Shown in pieces: positions 28,501-37,196 of a stretch of 64,000 nt of DNA (its first letter is position 1; each line of letters opens with the position of its first letter). Location: positions 38,060 to 102,059 of the forward strand of contig CALFNG010000255.1 in NCBI GenBank assembly GCA_937902985.1. Direction: 5' to 3'. This DNA comes from an uncultured Myxococcales bacterium (GTDB taxonomy: Bacteria; Myxococcota_A; Polyangia; Polyangiales; Polyangiaceae). The translations under genes were made by a program, and so were the position numbers. The notes beneath the pieces were generated by a model. That model was given only the letters and a program-made list of their open reading frames with translations. It ran no database searches and was not told the origin of the DNA.

Positions 28501-29661
28501 CGCCTCGCCGACAACCTGGCGACCATGACCGGCGGGCACGCGCAGGTCGCAGACTTTCGCGATGGCCTCTTCGGTCCGCAGAGCAGGCCGGGGCAGGCGG
28601 GCACCCCGGGGCAGTACCGGCTCAGCCTGTTTGGCTCCCTCCCCGGCAAGGATCCGGCGATGAGCGATCAGGAGTGGGCGGACACCTGGGGAGCGCGCTA
28701 CATGGCCTTCATGGCGCTCGGGGGAACAAGGGCGATCATTCCCGATGCCTTCTTGACGATCGTCAGCCATTCGGCATTTTTCGGCGAGTTCCGGGATGCG
28801 TCTTTCAGCGTCAAGACTTCGGGGGCCAACATGCTGTCCATCGGGCGCTCCTTGTGCCGCGCCACGCTTCAGTTCCCCCCTTTCAATTTCAATGGAAACT
28901 TGGGCTATTTCGCCAACATGGCGAAGAGACCTCCGGGCGGTAGCAGTGTCTTGTCGGACAACGGAGATGCGGAGATGTGGCTCAAGCTCTGCGCATTGAA
29001 TAACCCGCCGCCGGTGGTGCCTTATGCATACAACCCCGGGGCGGACGCCAGGTCTAACCTTACGATCGTGAGCGACCCTGCAAGCTTTACCGGGGTAACT
29101 AACTTTACGGGGTTCCTTGCAGGTGCCTATCCCACTCTCCTCGGCATCCCCGCGGATTCGACGACGCAAAGTGCGTTTCCCCTGGGTGACGGCGCGCCGA
29201 CCAGCGCCGGTGTCGTCGGGGACGAGAACGGGCAGGTTTCGGCGACGTTAGGCACGCAAAATCTTCATCCGTGGTGCATCGGAGATTTCTACTATCGATC
29301 GATCCACGGGGTCGGCGGCCCCGATGTCGATTTCGACAACTGGGCCAAGACCATGTGCATCTCGGGAGGGGACTGCTCGTCGATGGGCGTTTGCACGGGA
29401 GCCGACTGCGTTCATCCGCCCGTATGCCCCGACGGGGTGTACACCCCCGTCAGCAACATGGAAAAGAGCGCGTACTGGGACGACGCGAATGGAACGGCCG
29501 TCCAGAATTGGGCGCTTCGCGGCGCCATCAATGCGGGTCTCGCCGTGTTCCTCTATCTCGACAGCATCACCAAGGGCGGGCAGACCCCGCAGCCCGCGTA
29601 CGACGCGTGCGATCAACTGCTTCCGTCGGCCGCGTCGGGCGGCGACGCCGGGACGAAGTGA
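25531..29661 (+). CDS. Giant multihaem c-type lipoprotein
   Basis: The 1376-residue product has lipobox LVASC. Three canonical c-type haem sites are visible: CVQCH (about 472), CSHCH (about 561) and CINCH (about 978). A possible unusual CAGGGCH site (CX4CH) lies near 95. The central region around the first two sites resembles proteins of the 'SO2930-like/diheme' type from memory only. Most of the length has no motif I recognise. The signal peptidase gene follows after 26 bp. Extracellular or outer-surface electron transfer is plausible. A promoter region with paired palindromes lies upstream. Confidence 0.8.
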   Translation: MRPGRTAFLWAPLAVLAVLVASCAAEDRQSFPGANPGSRASSETDGQAPEMVQGQCRQALAEPLPASLAAMAGAANPAAESIVTVQSVVNRIQNDCAGGGCHSTPQYAFFVASPGDLLAEGGEGFKTQGEWALAHIEGDLTVASTDPTKPCVAGSPGSCEAMPKIGPGSPLGKAWSERLMREPDDEIGQLDQLLHAWVAAGKPADQFALPMADAGAATSADGGVPSAYPLPPHIGAGMTNLGNCIPDRALVGTEIAAMDALDAKFAALKRAPVGTTDAAGRVDQASVIGLPSSLSETDLTTFDTAELARRGVIAFVPQYPLWSDDAGKLRFVRVPRGQSIHLNKATQEFDVPPNTRFYKTFLKLVTDTDGNPSYRKIETRLIVSQPDPATATDQVSALYGTYRWDDDEKNATLITTALNDGTGFTDTLFPYDVDINLAKAIRDNPPTDLALDRALLNAGAVRHYAIPSSTRCVQCHMGSPGRSFILGFRPVQINHRPVGQGGVIEVSGPDEMTQLQRLIDLGVISGVDSLSDILPLEDSEGDRKPRNDYELTAQGYMLGNCSHCHNPVGYPSFTFPQLVSALDFVPGPTGGIFQFPLERTSPRIFRGPAGDVPIPYITPSLLDNPSYPSNLGAQCDPTTGDTVGLLTSYGESTWLPKWPMGSQDTLAFVYAPWRSLIYRNVDNPFAYTDDYAIYPHMPMNTPGFDCRAKQILGDWMVSIPAVLKRPDIDEYVFPYPLASTGAQTTVPVSDVSVQPYIEVPPASPGYDAAQAAARSRLEIFHTGIRPGDSITYKSRYATCPDTTDIVDPDVDLTCHPIPREQESPLINVPTHPHWVPLDLTTSNADWSPRDQSWQKDIVDRTPVADTASCSSSSSIDPTQQRQTVVNFLQNVWLDDTVNDPHDDTVKTVKDFLTETIPFGLWKDKPECDWKKIGPNVTTVQQELAKIPHPAWLDGPAGGDGTRHVYRESMGAAVFNQICINCHGPNADSHGRLADNLATMTGGHAQVADFRDGLFGPQSRPGQAGTPGQYRLSLFGSLPGKDPAMSDQEWADTWGARYMAFMALGGTRAIIPDAFLTIVSHSAFFGEFRDASFSVKTSGANMLSIGRSLCRATLQFPPFNFNGNLGYFANMAKRPPGGSSVLSDNGDAEMWLKLCALNNPPPVVPYAYNPGADARSNLTIVSDPASFTGVTNFTGFLAGAYPTLLGIPADSTTQSAFPLGDGAPTSAGVVGDENGQVSATLGTQNLHPWCIGDFYYRSIHGVGGPDVDFDNWAKTMCISGGDCSSMGVCTGADCVHPPVCPDGVYTPVSNMEKSAYWDDANGTAVQNWALRGAINAGLAVFLYLDSITKGGQTPQPAYDACDQLLPSAASGGDAGTK

Positions 29662-29687
29662 GCTCCGCGCATCCGGGCGAGGTGGCC

Positions 29688-31055
29688 ATGGGTCGTCCGG
29701 CCCTGGCGGGGCGCGCGCGATCGGTGGCGCGGGCGGTGCTGGCCGCCCTGTGGCTTGCCATGATCCCCGCGCTCCTCGCGGCGTGGGTGGTTCGCTTCCT
29801 CGTTCCCGCGGTCGTCACGGGCTCGAACGACGTCGTGCGCGACGCGGTGAACGCGGCGCACGCCTACCCGGCCGTCCTGGGCATCGGTCTCTTCTTGCTC
29901 TTTGCGGCGGCCGCCCGCTACTGGCGCTTTTCACTGCCGGGCGGGCAGCACCTGGGCGCGACGCGTCCACCGGGGGCCGAGCGCCTCGACGCATCGCGGT
30001 TGCGCGTCTACATGGCCGCGGCCGCCCTCGACAAGTCGCTCGGGAGCCCCCGGATGCGCCGCCGTCTCGAGCGCGTCCTCGGCGTGCCGCGGCTCGCAGA
30101 GCTCGACGAGCTCCTCGGTGAGCTCCGGGTGGCGATGGAGGCGCGCGACGACGCCGCTGTCGAGCGGGCGTCGGCGGCGGCCCGGGCTCTGGCGGCCCCG
30201 GTGCTGGCGCGGAGCCAGGCGCTCGAGGCGGCCCGGCTGGTCGGCGGGCTCGCGATGGCCGCCGCCCTCGGCTTCGGAGTGCGTGACCGGCTGGTCGAAT
30301 CCTACAGCGTCCTCAGTGGTTCGATGTTGCCCACGCTGCAGCCCGACGACCGTATCGCCGGAAACCGCCTGGCCTATCGCTCGCTCGGCGGGACCGTCTC
30401 GTCGCTGCCGCGGCGCGGTGACGTCATCGTCTTTCGAAGCAGCACCGTGGACGACGGGAATCTGACCGACGTGCCCGACTACCTCGTAAAGCGGGTCATC
30501 GGCTTGCCGGGCGATCGCATCTCGATGCACGGGGGCATTCCGGTCATCAACGGCTGGAGCGTGCCGACCTGCGACGCGGGCGAATATCTGTACGTCTTGC
30601 AAGGGGGAGACAACGGGCTCGATGGTCGCCTCGCGGTCGAGTTTCTGGAAGACCGCGCGTACCTGACGGTTCACACGATGGGAGCCGCCGCGTTCGACGG
30701 TACCTACGAGGTGCAGCCCGGCGAAGTGTTCGTTCTCGGTGACAACCGGAACAACAGCATCGACTCGCGCGCCTATCGCGAACACCACGGCGGCGGGGTG
30801 CCGCTGGTGGGGATCGAAGGCCGTGTGCAGTGGTTTCTCGCCGGCAAGCGCCCGGACATGGGGTGGGACTTCGGTCGGCTCTTCCGGCCGTTCGACTCGC
30901 TGTCCACCAAGGTGCACCTCGACGGGGTCGACCTTCAACCGCTGCAAGCCGGGATTGACCAGTGCCTGAAGAAGCGGCCGGCGAACACGAGTCCTCCTGC
31001 GCCGGGCGCCCCGCCGGCCGTGGGGAACGCGACCGCCGGGCAGGTCGCCCCATGA
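29688..31055 (+). CDS. lepB: Signal peptidase I with N-terminal membrane extension
   Basis: The 455-residue product has two hydrophobic segments and a helical region in its first ~190 residues, then another hydrophobic segment (LVGGLAMAAALGFGV) before the S26 peptidase domain. The catalytic Ser212 is in SGSMLPTL, the general base Lys268 in YLVKRVIGLPGD, and box E is GDNRNNSIDSR. It cleaves signal peptides of exported proteins at the periplasmic face. It is much longer than the usual ~250-320 residues. The linkage to a giant exported cytochrome and many secreted proteins is notable. GTG at 29682 is an alternative start. The stop overlaps the next gene (ATGA). Confidence 0.9.
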   Translation: MGRPALAGRARSVARAVLAALWLAMIPALLAAWVVRFLVPAVVTGSNDVVRDAVNAAHAYPAVLGIGLFLLFAAAARYWRFSLPGGQHLGATRPPGAERLDASRLRVYMAAAALDKSLGSPRMRRRLERVLGVPRLAELDELLGELRVAMEARDDAAVERASAAARALAAPVLARSQALEAARLVGGLAMAAALGFGVRDRLVESYSVLSGSMLPTLQPDDRIAGNRLAYRSLGGTVSSLPRRGDVIVFRSSTVDDGNLTDVPDYLVKRVIGLPGDRISMHGGIPVINGWSVPTCDAGEYLYVLQGGDNGLDGRLAVEFLEDRAYLTVHTMGAAAFDGTYEVQPGEVFVLGDNRNNSIDSRAYREHHGGGVPLVGIEGRVQWFLAGKRPDMGWDFGRLFRPFDSLSTKVHLDGVDLQPLQAGIDQCLKKRPANTSPPAPGAPPAVGNATAGQVAP

Positions 31056-31237
31056 GCGAACCTGCCGCATCGCCGGGTGATCGTTCGCTTTACGCCGCGG
31101 TGGCGGGCGTGCTGCTGCTGGCCGTGATCCTGGCCGCGATGCTCGTGTTGCCGCGCTCTTCCAGGGCCGGACCCCTCGAGCCCGCGGGGCGATTCCTCGG
31201 TCTGGACGAGCCGGTTCATGGGCCGTTGCCACGCTGA
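31052..31237 (+). CDS. Small single-pass membrane protein
   Basis: The 61-residue product has its ATG overlapping the signal peptidase stop. It has one transmembrane helix (LYAAVAGVLLLAVILAAMLVL) and a short Pro/Gly-rich tail. No family is recognised. The overlap suggests a coupled accessory of the peptidase or the cytochrome. Confidence 0.65.
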   Translation: MSEPAASPGDRSLYAAVAGVLLLAVILAAMLVLPRSSRAGPLEPAGRFLGLDEPVHGPLPR

Positions 31238-31525
31238 TACCAACGGCTGACGCGGGCGAGAGGCGGGCGAGAGCGCAAAGTCACTGCACGATTCTTGGTC
31301 GCGATGGCGTCGACCGCGCTCCACGTCGCCCCGGGGGCGCTGGCGAGACCGACCGGGGGCGACAAGTTCCGAAACGATCACCATGGCGCCATCGGAGATC
31401 GAGTACTCCGCTGTCTCCCGGTTCGCGGGAGGGGAACGATCGGCCCAACCGGTCGCGAGTTTGCTGACGTCCCTGGGAGAAAGCACGAAGCCTCGACGAA
31501 CGTCAAGCACACGCAGGAGGACCCA

Positions 31526-33580
31526 ATGATGAAACGCTACATGATAGCCGCTGCTCTCGCGGTGGCCGCGAGCGGCGCGGTGGGCGTGAGCGCCAGCAAC
31601 ACCGACGGAATGAAGGGATCGGACACGCTGTTCGATTTCACGACGAGCATCTTCGCCGCATGTCCCGGCGTCGCCGGCGCCTATGCCGGCACGGGATCGG
31701 GCAACGGCCAGACCGCGATGCTCAGCGGCGCCCAGACCGTTGCGCCGATGTCGCGCTTTCTCAATAACGGCGCGTGTACTGGAGCCCTCACCCCCGACGG
31801 AGGCATCACGCGCACTTCGCCGACTCTCGAGCAGGGGCTCGTCGTGGCCCTCGATAGCATCGACATCTTGGGCTCCACCGCCACGTTCGCCGGAACGGCG
31901 TGCAACGCCGACGACAACACGGCGTGCGACCCCACCTTCGAGCCCACCACGGGGGCGGCGTACAACACCACCGTCGGCTCGTACACGCTCAACGGGTGGC
32001 GCGACGTTCTGCGCGTGCTCCTCGCGGGCTTCTCGAACACGAACATCGGGACGGGGGCCGCGAACTGGGCGGCTCGCGATTGCAACAGCGCCGTTCGGAT
32101 TGCCCTGGCCAATAGCTATGGCAACTTCTTCGAGAACAATTGCACTGCCACGGCGGGGGACACGACCGGCAACTGCGCCCAGATCCGGCACATCTTTCGC
32201 CGCGACGATTTCTCGGGAACGACCGACACGATGGTCACGCTGCTCGGCCTCCCGAGCAGCGTGAATCCAAGCAGCACCCAGCCGACGGGGGCGAACCCGT
32301 TCTGCAACGCGGTGAGGCCGGCCTTCGTCTTCCCGACACCGCAGCCGACGTGTCTCCAGGGCGCGGACGCGACGTACGATCCCACCTCGAAGAATGTCGG
32401 TTCATGCACGAAGGAGACCGCCGTCTACCGCTCAGCCATGCAAGACAACGACCCCATCCGCCGGACCTGCCTGGGAAGCGGAGCCGCGCAGCCGTCGGAA
32501 GACGTGTGCAGCCACTCGGGAGACCTGGGGCTCGTTCTGCCGATGAACGACGTTCAGGAGGCTCTTCCGCGCACCAACGCGGATCGCTACAACGCGACGC
32601 CCTGCGTTCGCGGTCGCGCCACATCCGTTACGGCTCCCGATGTTTACGATGCCATCACCCAGGGCAAGATCATCTGCACACGAGGCCTGCTCTGTCCGAA
32701 CGGCGACGTTTGCAACAACCTGGGAGGCTGTCTCGCACCGGCGACGAGCACGGGAACCCCGGCGTGTCTCGCGAGCAAACTGACGACGCCGGCGCTCACC
32801 GTCAGCTCGCAGCAGGTGCCCGTCATCAATCCGAAGTTGCCCTCGATCAACGACGGCCGCTCGTACAACGCTCATCTGTACGTTCTGGTCGGGACGGCGG
32901 GGGGATACCAGATCGGCAACAACGAGACGAATCTTCCGGTCACGGGGGCCTACTACCGCCTTCATACGGCGCACACCCTGTCACCCACGGCCGGAATCCC
33001 CACGTGCCAGCAGGCCGACATGACGAATCAGATCGGGTGTCTCGTCGCCGCGAGCCCTTGCAGCCTGGGGTACGCGGGTCGCGGCGCGCTGAGCGTGAAC
33101 CCGAACACGGGACCCATCAAGATCAACAAGATGAGCCCCGACCTCATCTGCGTGCAGGGCCACTTCTTGTATCCGCTGTCGCGAAAGCTCTATCTGAGCA
33201 CCGTGACCGGGTTCGCCGCGGTGACCGGCCAGGAGCTTCAACTTTCCGGGTGCGAGACCGACCTTGCCCAGCCGAGCCTGGGCACCCCGGCGGGGCTCGT
33301 CACCTCGGCCGTCGCGTCGGCCGGGTTCATCCAGCTGCCCTCTTTTGTCAACCTGGGTGAACCGTTCTGCGAGGACTTCAACGAGCAAGTCATGTGCGGT
33401 ACGTCAGCGCCCAACAACGACAGCTGCGCGAACAACATCCCGACGACGTTCGACAACTTTCCGGACTTCGAAGCCGTGTGCGGCGACGGCCAGGTCGATT
33501 CCTATGAAGATTGCGACCAGGGAACGCTCAACGGCCCGCCCCCCGCCGTTTGCTCGACGACGTGCCGGTTCAATAACTGA
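31526..33580 (+). CDS. PstS-like Cys-rich secreted protein, copy 1
   Basis: The 684-residue product has a cleavable signal (AAALAVAASGAVGVSA). The mature part begins GMKGSDTLFDFTT, with GNGQTAMLSGAQTVAPMSR and FRRDDFSGTTDTMVTLLG. These correspond to ligand-loop patterns of PstS-type phosphate-binding proteins (GSDTL, G-x-G, SGTT), although the protein is about twice as long and Cys-rich. The end carries a Myxococcus-type Cys-rich repeat (CGDGQVDSYEDCDQG...C...C). AGGAGG precedes ATGATGAAA, the same leader as the paralogue at 34740. Binding of phosphate is not shown; the fold call is inferred. Confidence 0.78.
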   Translation: MMKRYMIAAALAVAASGAVGVSASNTDGMKGSDTLFDFTTSIFAACPGVAGAYAGTGSGNGQTAMLSGAQTVAPMSRFLNNGACTGALTPDGGITRTSPTLEQGLVVALDSIDILGSTATFAGTACNADDNTACDPTFEPTTGAAYNTTVGSYTLNGWRDVLRVLLAGFSNTNIGTGAANWAARDCNSAVRIALANSYGNFFENNCTATAGDTTGNCAQIRHIFRRDDFSGTTDTMVTLLGLPSSVNPSSTQPTGANPFCNAVRPAFVFPTPQPTCLQGADATYDPTSKNVGSCTKETAVYRSAMQDNDPIRRTCLGSGAAQPSEDVCSHSGDLGLVLPMNDVQEALPRTNADRYNATPCVRGRATSVTAPDVYDAITQGKIICTRGLLCPNGDVCNNLGGCLAPATSTGTPACLASKLTTPALTVSSQQVPVINPKLPSINDGRSYNAHLYVLVGTAGGYQIGNNETNLPVTGAYYRLHTAHTLSPTAGIPTCQQADMTNQIGCLVAASPCSLGYAGRGALSVNPNTGPIKINKMSPDLICVQGHFLYPLSRKLYLSTVTGFAAVTGQELQLSGCETDLAQPSLGTPAGLVTSAVASAGFIQLPSFVNLGEPFCEDFNEQVMCGTSAPNNDSCANNIPTTFDNFPDFEAVCGDGQVDSYEDCDQGTLNGPPPAVCSTTCRFNN

Positions 33581-33650
33581 GGCTCAGGCCGCACGGCGTT
33601 CTTGGATTGGACCAGGAGCCGTACGACCCGAGCGTTCGGGCCCGAAGAAG

Positions 33651-33692
33651 GGGAGACCGGAGAAGCGATTCCCGGGTCTCCCTCGCGTTTTT
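33651..33692 (+). terminator. Rho-independent terminator after PstS-like copy 1
   Basis: A GGGAGACC/GGTCTCCC stem (33651-33658 and 33675-33682) is followed by a 5-T run (33688-33692), 70 bp past the stop and just before the convergent gene. Confidence 0.75.
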
Positions 33693-33701
33693 CCATCCCC
33701 C

Positions 33702-34379
33702 TCAGTTCCCGAAGCACTTGCAGTCGGATGATGCCATGCACTGAATGAGGTCATTGGCGATTCCGGCGCCGAACTTCGGCTCCCGGAAATTCGTCTGGAT
33801 GGTAGCCACGTTGTTCGTCTTGAAATCGCACGCGTAATCGCGATACAGCGGGCCCGTTGGCACCGAGGCGCCCGTGAGGCACTCTTCGGCGTCGGTTGTT
33901 CCGCACAAACAGGGCACTTGCTGGAGCGTCTCGGCACATTTCGTCGAGAACACGCCCATCAACGTGCGCAGGCACATGTCCGTTTCGGTGACTCCCTCGC
34001 CGCAGCCCGCTGCGTAGCCCGTTGCGCTCTCGCACGGATTGCCATGCTCCTTCGCGTCGAGACACCCGCTGCTCTCCGCGCACGCGAGGCAATCTTTCCC
34101 CTGCTCGCTCAGGATCGTCATCGTCGTGTGCGACTGCGCCAGGTGCTCTTCCTGCGCGGCGGGAGGCAGCGGCACGATCGGGGGGGGCGGCTCCGCTGTG
34201 AACGTATCCGCCGGGAGAGCCAGCGATCGCGAGGTCTTCGGCTTGCTGGTCGCCATTCGAAGCACCGCGATGAGGCCGATCACGAGACCAAGAGCTCCGA
34301 GCCCCAGCGGCAGGAGGACGTGAAGACGGTAGCCGTCGCCGGCCGACCGGTGTTTCCCGGTTTGACTTTGATTGCTCAC
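33702..34379 (-). CDS. TM-anchored protein with Cys-rich domain (copy D)
   Basis: The 225-residue product has a GTG start. MSNQ begins a short cytoplasmic segment, followed by one transmembrane helix (VLLPLGLGALGLVIGLIAVL), a Pro-rich linker and the shared Cys-rich domain from about 98: CLACAESSGCLDAKEHG, VPCLCGTTDAEEC and FGAGIANDLIQC...CKCFG. Several consensus positions differ (KEHGNP for QLGG). It lies between the two PstS-like genes on the opposite strand and is divergent from the second across a region with paired palindromes. The small anchored protein at 38151 starts with the same MSNQ. Confidence 0.85.
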   Translation of the reverse strand: MSNQSQTGKHRSAGDGYRLHVLLPLGLGALGLVIGLIAVLRMATSKPKTSRSLALPADTFTAEPPPPIVPLPPAAQEEHLAQSHTTMTILSEQGKDCLACAESSGCLDAKEHGNPCESATGYAAGCGEGVTETDMCLRTLMGVFSTKCAETLQQVPCLCGTTDAEECLTGASVPTGPLYRDYACDFKTNNVATIQTNFREPKFGAGIANDLIQCMASSDCKCFGN

Positions 34380-34739
34380 AAGCGGCCAGCGGGACTCTTC
34401 GGGGGGGCGCCGGGTTTCTTAGTAGGTCCTTCCATCGCGACGCGCAAGCTTAGGAACGGGCGTGCCGGCAGGCAACGCGAGCCGCGTAGGCCTCGCGACG
34501 CCATCATCCGAAAATCGGAGGGTCCTTCCGAATTTCGGAGCGCCGCGGGCCCGCGGCGAGACGGCTGCGGGCGGCTCAACTCTCTCGATTGGCTCGTTTC
34601 TTCGAGGATATATCGATCGAGCGGGAGGCCCCGGAGGCGCGCGGGTCCACGGCCCGATCCTTGTACTCAGCCGGTGCGACCGAGCGGCCCACGCATTCAC
34701 GCCGCCGGTGACGAATCGGAAACGAAACTGGAGGACGCA
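34380..34739. other. Divergent promoter region, copy D / PstS-like copy 2
   Basis: 360 bp without a gene. It holds the palindrome pair at 34507-34539 and a partial sigma-54-like element at 34589-34605, in which the -12 GC is replaced by CG. Confidence 0.55.
34507..34539. promoter_or_regulatory. Paired 13-bp palindromic sites, 20-bp spacing
   Basis: TCCGAAAATCGGA (34507-34519) and TCCGAATTTCGGA (34527-34539) are both perfect 5-bp-arm palindromes with starts 20 bp apart, as at 16632 and 25378. These are the cleanest sites in the window and define the arms TCCGA/TCGGA. Confidence 0.65.
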
Positions 34740-37085
34740 ATGATGAAAAGGTCTCTGATAGTGGCCACCTTCCTGGTGGCGAGCGGGGGCGCGGTCGCCG
34801 TGGGCGCCAACAGCGCCTCGGGGATGAGAGGGTCGGATACGCTCTTCGATATCACGAGCCAGATGTTCAAGAGCTGTCCGGGCATCGCCTCGACGAGCCT
34901 CTACCAGGGCGGCGGCTCCGGAACGGGCCAGAGCGCCATGGTGGCCGGGACGCAGCAAGTCTCGCCCATGTCGCGCTTCATGAACAACGGCGCGTCGATT
35001 TGCACTGCGGACGGGGGCGGCGGCGTCCTGGCCGTCACCTCCGCAGAAGGCCTCGTCATCGGTCTCGACGGCGTTCAGATCGTCGGCTCGAAGCGCACGC
35101 TGGAGACCGACGACGGCGGGACCGGAGTCGCTTGTCACCAGGTCACCAACGACACCTGCAGCACGAACCCGACGCCCGCGCCGGGCAGCGCCGCGATCGA
35201 CACGACGGTCACGTACTGCAACGGCCTCAACGCCGCCACCCCGGCCGTGTTGGACGGTCCGCCCCCCTGTGCGGCGGGTGTCAGCACCGCCACCTATACG
35301 TTCAACGGTTGGCGCGACATTCTACGGGTTCTTCTCGCGGGCTTCTCGAACGTCGCACCCGCGACAGGCACCAACGCTGCGGCGTGGGCGGCGCGCGACT
35401 GCGGCAGCGCCACCCGCTTGGCCCTCGCGAACAACTACGGCGCGTTCTTCGAGAACAATTGTGCGCCCCAGGCCGGCGATACGACCGGCAACTGCGTCGC
35501 GGTTCGCCACGTGTTCCGCCGTGACGACTTCTCGGGCACCACGGACACGATGGTGTCGCTGCTCGGCCTTCCGAGCATCGTGAACCCGGAGACCACGGGC
35601 AACCTCGTTTCCGGCGGCCAGGCCGGCGTCACCACGAACCATACGGGCGCGAACCCCTTCTGCAACGCCGTTCGCCCCGCCTATGTGTTCCCGGCCGCAA
35701 CCGCCCCGACGTGCTTGCAGGGCACGGACGCGACGTTCGACCCGACCTCGAAGACCACGATCGCGACGTGCGCCGGGCAGACGGCGGTCAACGGCGTGAC
35801 CACCCGGGAGACCGCGGTCTATCGCTCGACGATGCAGGACAATGACCCGATTCGACGCACGTGCGCCGGCTCGGGCACCAGCGCGACCGCCGCGGCGGAA
35901 GACGCGTGCAGCCACTCGGGCGATCTGGGCCTGGTGCTGCCGATGAACGACGTCCCCGAGGAGACCCTCGCGACGCCGCGCACGAACGCCGATCGCTACA
36001 ACGCGACCGCGTGCATTCGAAAGGTCACGTCGGTCACGGCCCCGGAGGTCTACGACGCGATCACGCAGGGCAGGCAAATCTGCACGCGCGGGCTCCTTTG
36101 CCCGAACGGCGACGTTTGCAACAACCTCGGCGGCTGCGTAGCGCCGAGCGACGCGAACGGCAACCCGCAATGCTTGCCGAACAAGTTGACCGCGCCGAGC
36201 ACCACGATCAGCTCCGTCGGCGAGCCCTCCGTCCACCCGGTCGGTCCGGGCGTCGCCGAGGGCCGCGCCTACACCCAGCACCTGTACGTTCAGGTTGGAG
36301 CTGCGGGCGGCTACCAGAGCAACGGATTCGCGACGACGTTCCCCGTCACGGGCGCGTACTACCGCATCCATACGAACCACTCGCTCAGCCCCATCACCAG
36401 CCCCAACCCCCCCAACCCCCGCACCTGCAAGCTCGCGGACATGACCGACCAGATCGGTTGTCTCGTCGAGGCCAGCCCGTGCAGCCTGGGTTACGCCGGC
36501 CGCGGTTCGACGGCGAACGCCGACCAGAACGGCAACCTGCAGACCGAGGCGATCAACATCAACAACCAGTCGCCGGTCGTCAAGTGCATCCAGGGTGACC
36601 CGGCTGCCTCGCCCGTGATTGCCGGCTTCACGTACCCGCTGTCGCGCAAGCTGTACCTCAGCTCTCTGCCCGGCTTCGCGAACGTCACCGGCGAAGAGCT
36701 CCAGCTCGCCTCGTGCGAGACGGACCTCGCGCAGAACCCCCCGCTCGGCGCCACCCCGCCCGGCCTCCTGACCACGAACGCGGCCTCCGACGTGGATCAG
36801 TTCGGGTTCATCCACATCGCCTCGGGCGTAAACGGCGGCGAGCCCTACTGCGAGGACTTCAACGAGCAGACCATCTGCGCGCAGGCCTCGAACCACAACG
36901 CCTGCCGTGATCCGCACACGAACTTCACGACCTTCCCGGCTGGAGTGGGCGTCGACACGACGTGCGGCGACGGCCACAAGGATCCGTACGAAGACTGCGA
37001 TCCGGGTGCACCGCTCCCGGCGCTCGACACGGCGGAATGCGTCGGCGGCACCCAGACCTGCTCCAACACCTGCCGCTGCAACTAG
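34740..37085 (+). CDS. PstS-like Cys-rich secreted protein, copy 2
   Basis: The 781-residue product starts ATGATGAAA after GGAGG, like copy 1. The signal peptide (SLIVATFLVASGGAVAVGA) is followed by GMRGSDTLFDITSQMF, GTGQSAMVAGTQQVSPMSRF and FRRDDFSGTTDTMVSLLG, so the ligand-loop-like motifs are kept. It is strongly similar to copy 1 along its length, with insertions around residues 135-160 and 265-320. It ends in a Myxococcus-type Cys-rich repeat (CGDGHKDPYEDCDPG...C...C). A strong terminator follows, then a broken third copy. Substrate is unknown. Confidence 0.8.
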   Translation: MMKRSLIVATFLVASGGAVAVGANSASGMRGSDTLFDITSQMFKSCPGIASTSLYQGGGSGTGQSAMVAGTQQVSPMSRFMNNGASICTADGGGGVLAVTSAEGLVIGLDGVQIVGSKRTLETDDGGTGVACHQVTNDTCSTNPTPAPGSAAIDTTVTYCNGLNAATPAVLDGPPPCAAGVSTATYTFNGWRDILRVLLAGFSNVAPATGTNAAAWAARDCGSATRLALANNYGAFFENNCAPQAGDTTGNCVAVRHVFRRDDFSGTTDTMVSLLGLPSIVNPETTGNLVSGGQAGVTTNHTGANPFCNAVRPAYVFPAATAPTCLQGTDATFDPTSKTTIATCAGQTAVNGVTTRETAVYRSTMQDNDPIRRTCAGSGTSATAAAEDACSHSGDLGLVLPMNDVPEETLATPRTNADRYNATACIRKVTSVTAPEVYDAITQGRQICTRGLLCPNGDVCNNLGGCVAPSDANGNPQCLPNKLTAPSTTISSVGEPSVHPVGPGVAEGRAYTQHLYVQVGAAGGYQSNGFATTFPVTGAYYRIHTNHSLSPITSPNPPNPRTCKLADMTDQIGCLVEASPCSLGYAGRGSTANADQNGNLQTEAININNQSPVVKCIQGDPAASPVIAGFTYPLSRKLYLSSLPGFANVTGEELQLASCETDLAQNPPLGATPPGLLTTNAASDVDQFGFIHIASGVNGGEPYCEDFNEQTICAQASNHNACRDPHTNFTTFPAGVGVDTTCGDGHKDPYEDCDPGAPLPALDTAECVGGTQTCSNTCRCN

Positions 37086-37120
37086 TTCGGTCTCGTTAGT
37101 TTAGCTTCACGCTTCGTTCG

Positions 37121-37160
37121 AAGGCGCATCCCGCAGGCGGGATGCGCCTTTCGACTTTAA
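37121..37160 (+). terminator. Strong rho-independent terminator after copy 2
   Basis: A perfect 14-bp stem (AAGGCGCATCCCGC, 37121-37134, with its complement at 37137-37150) is followed by a T-containing tail, 36 bp past the stop. Confidence 0.85.
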
Positions 37161-37196
37161 GTGAAGGGCGCGATGTCGCGCCGAGGGGAGGAACGG

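Noticed and set aside
34589..34605. Sigma-54 promoter upstream of the second PstS-like gene
   Set aside because: The -24 part fits (TTGGCTCG) but the essential -12 GC reads CG.
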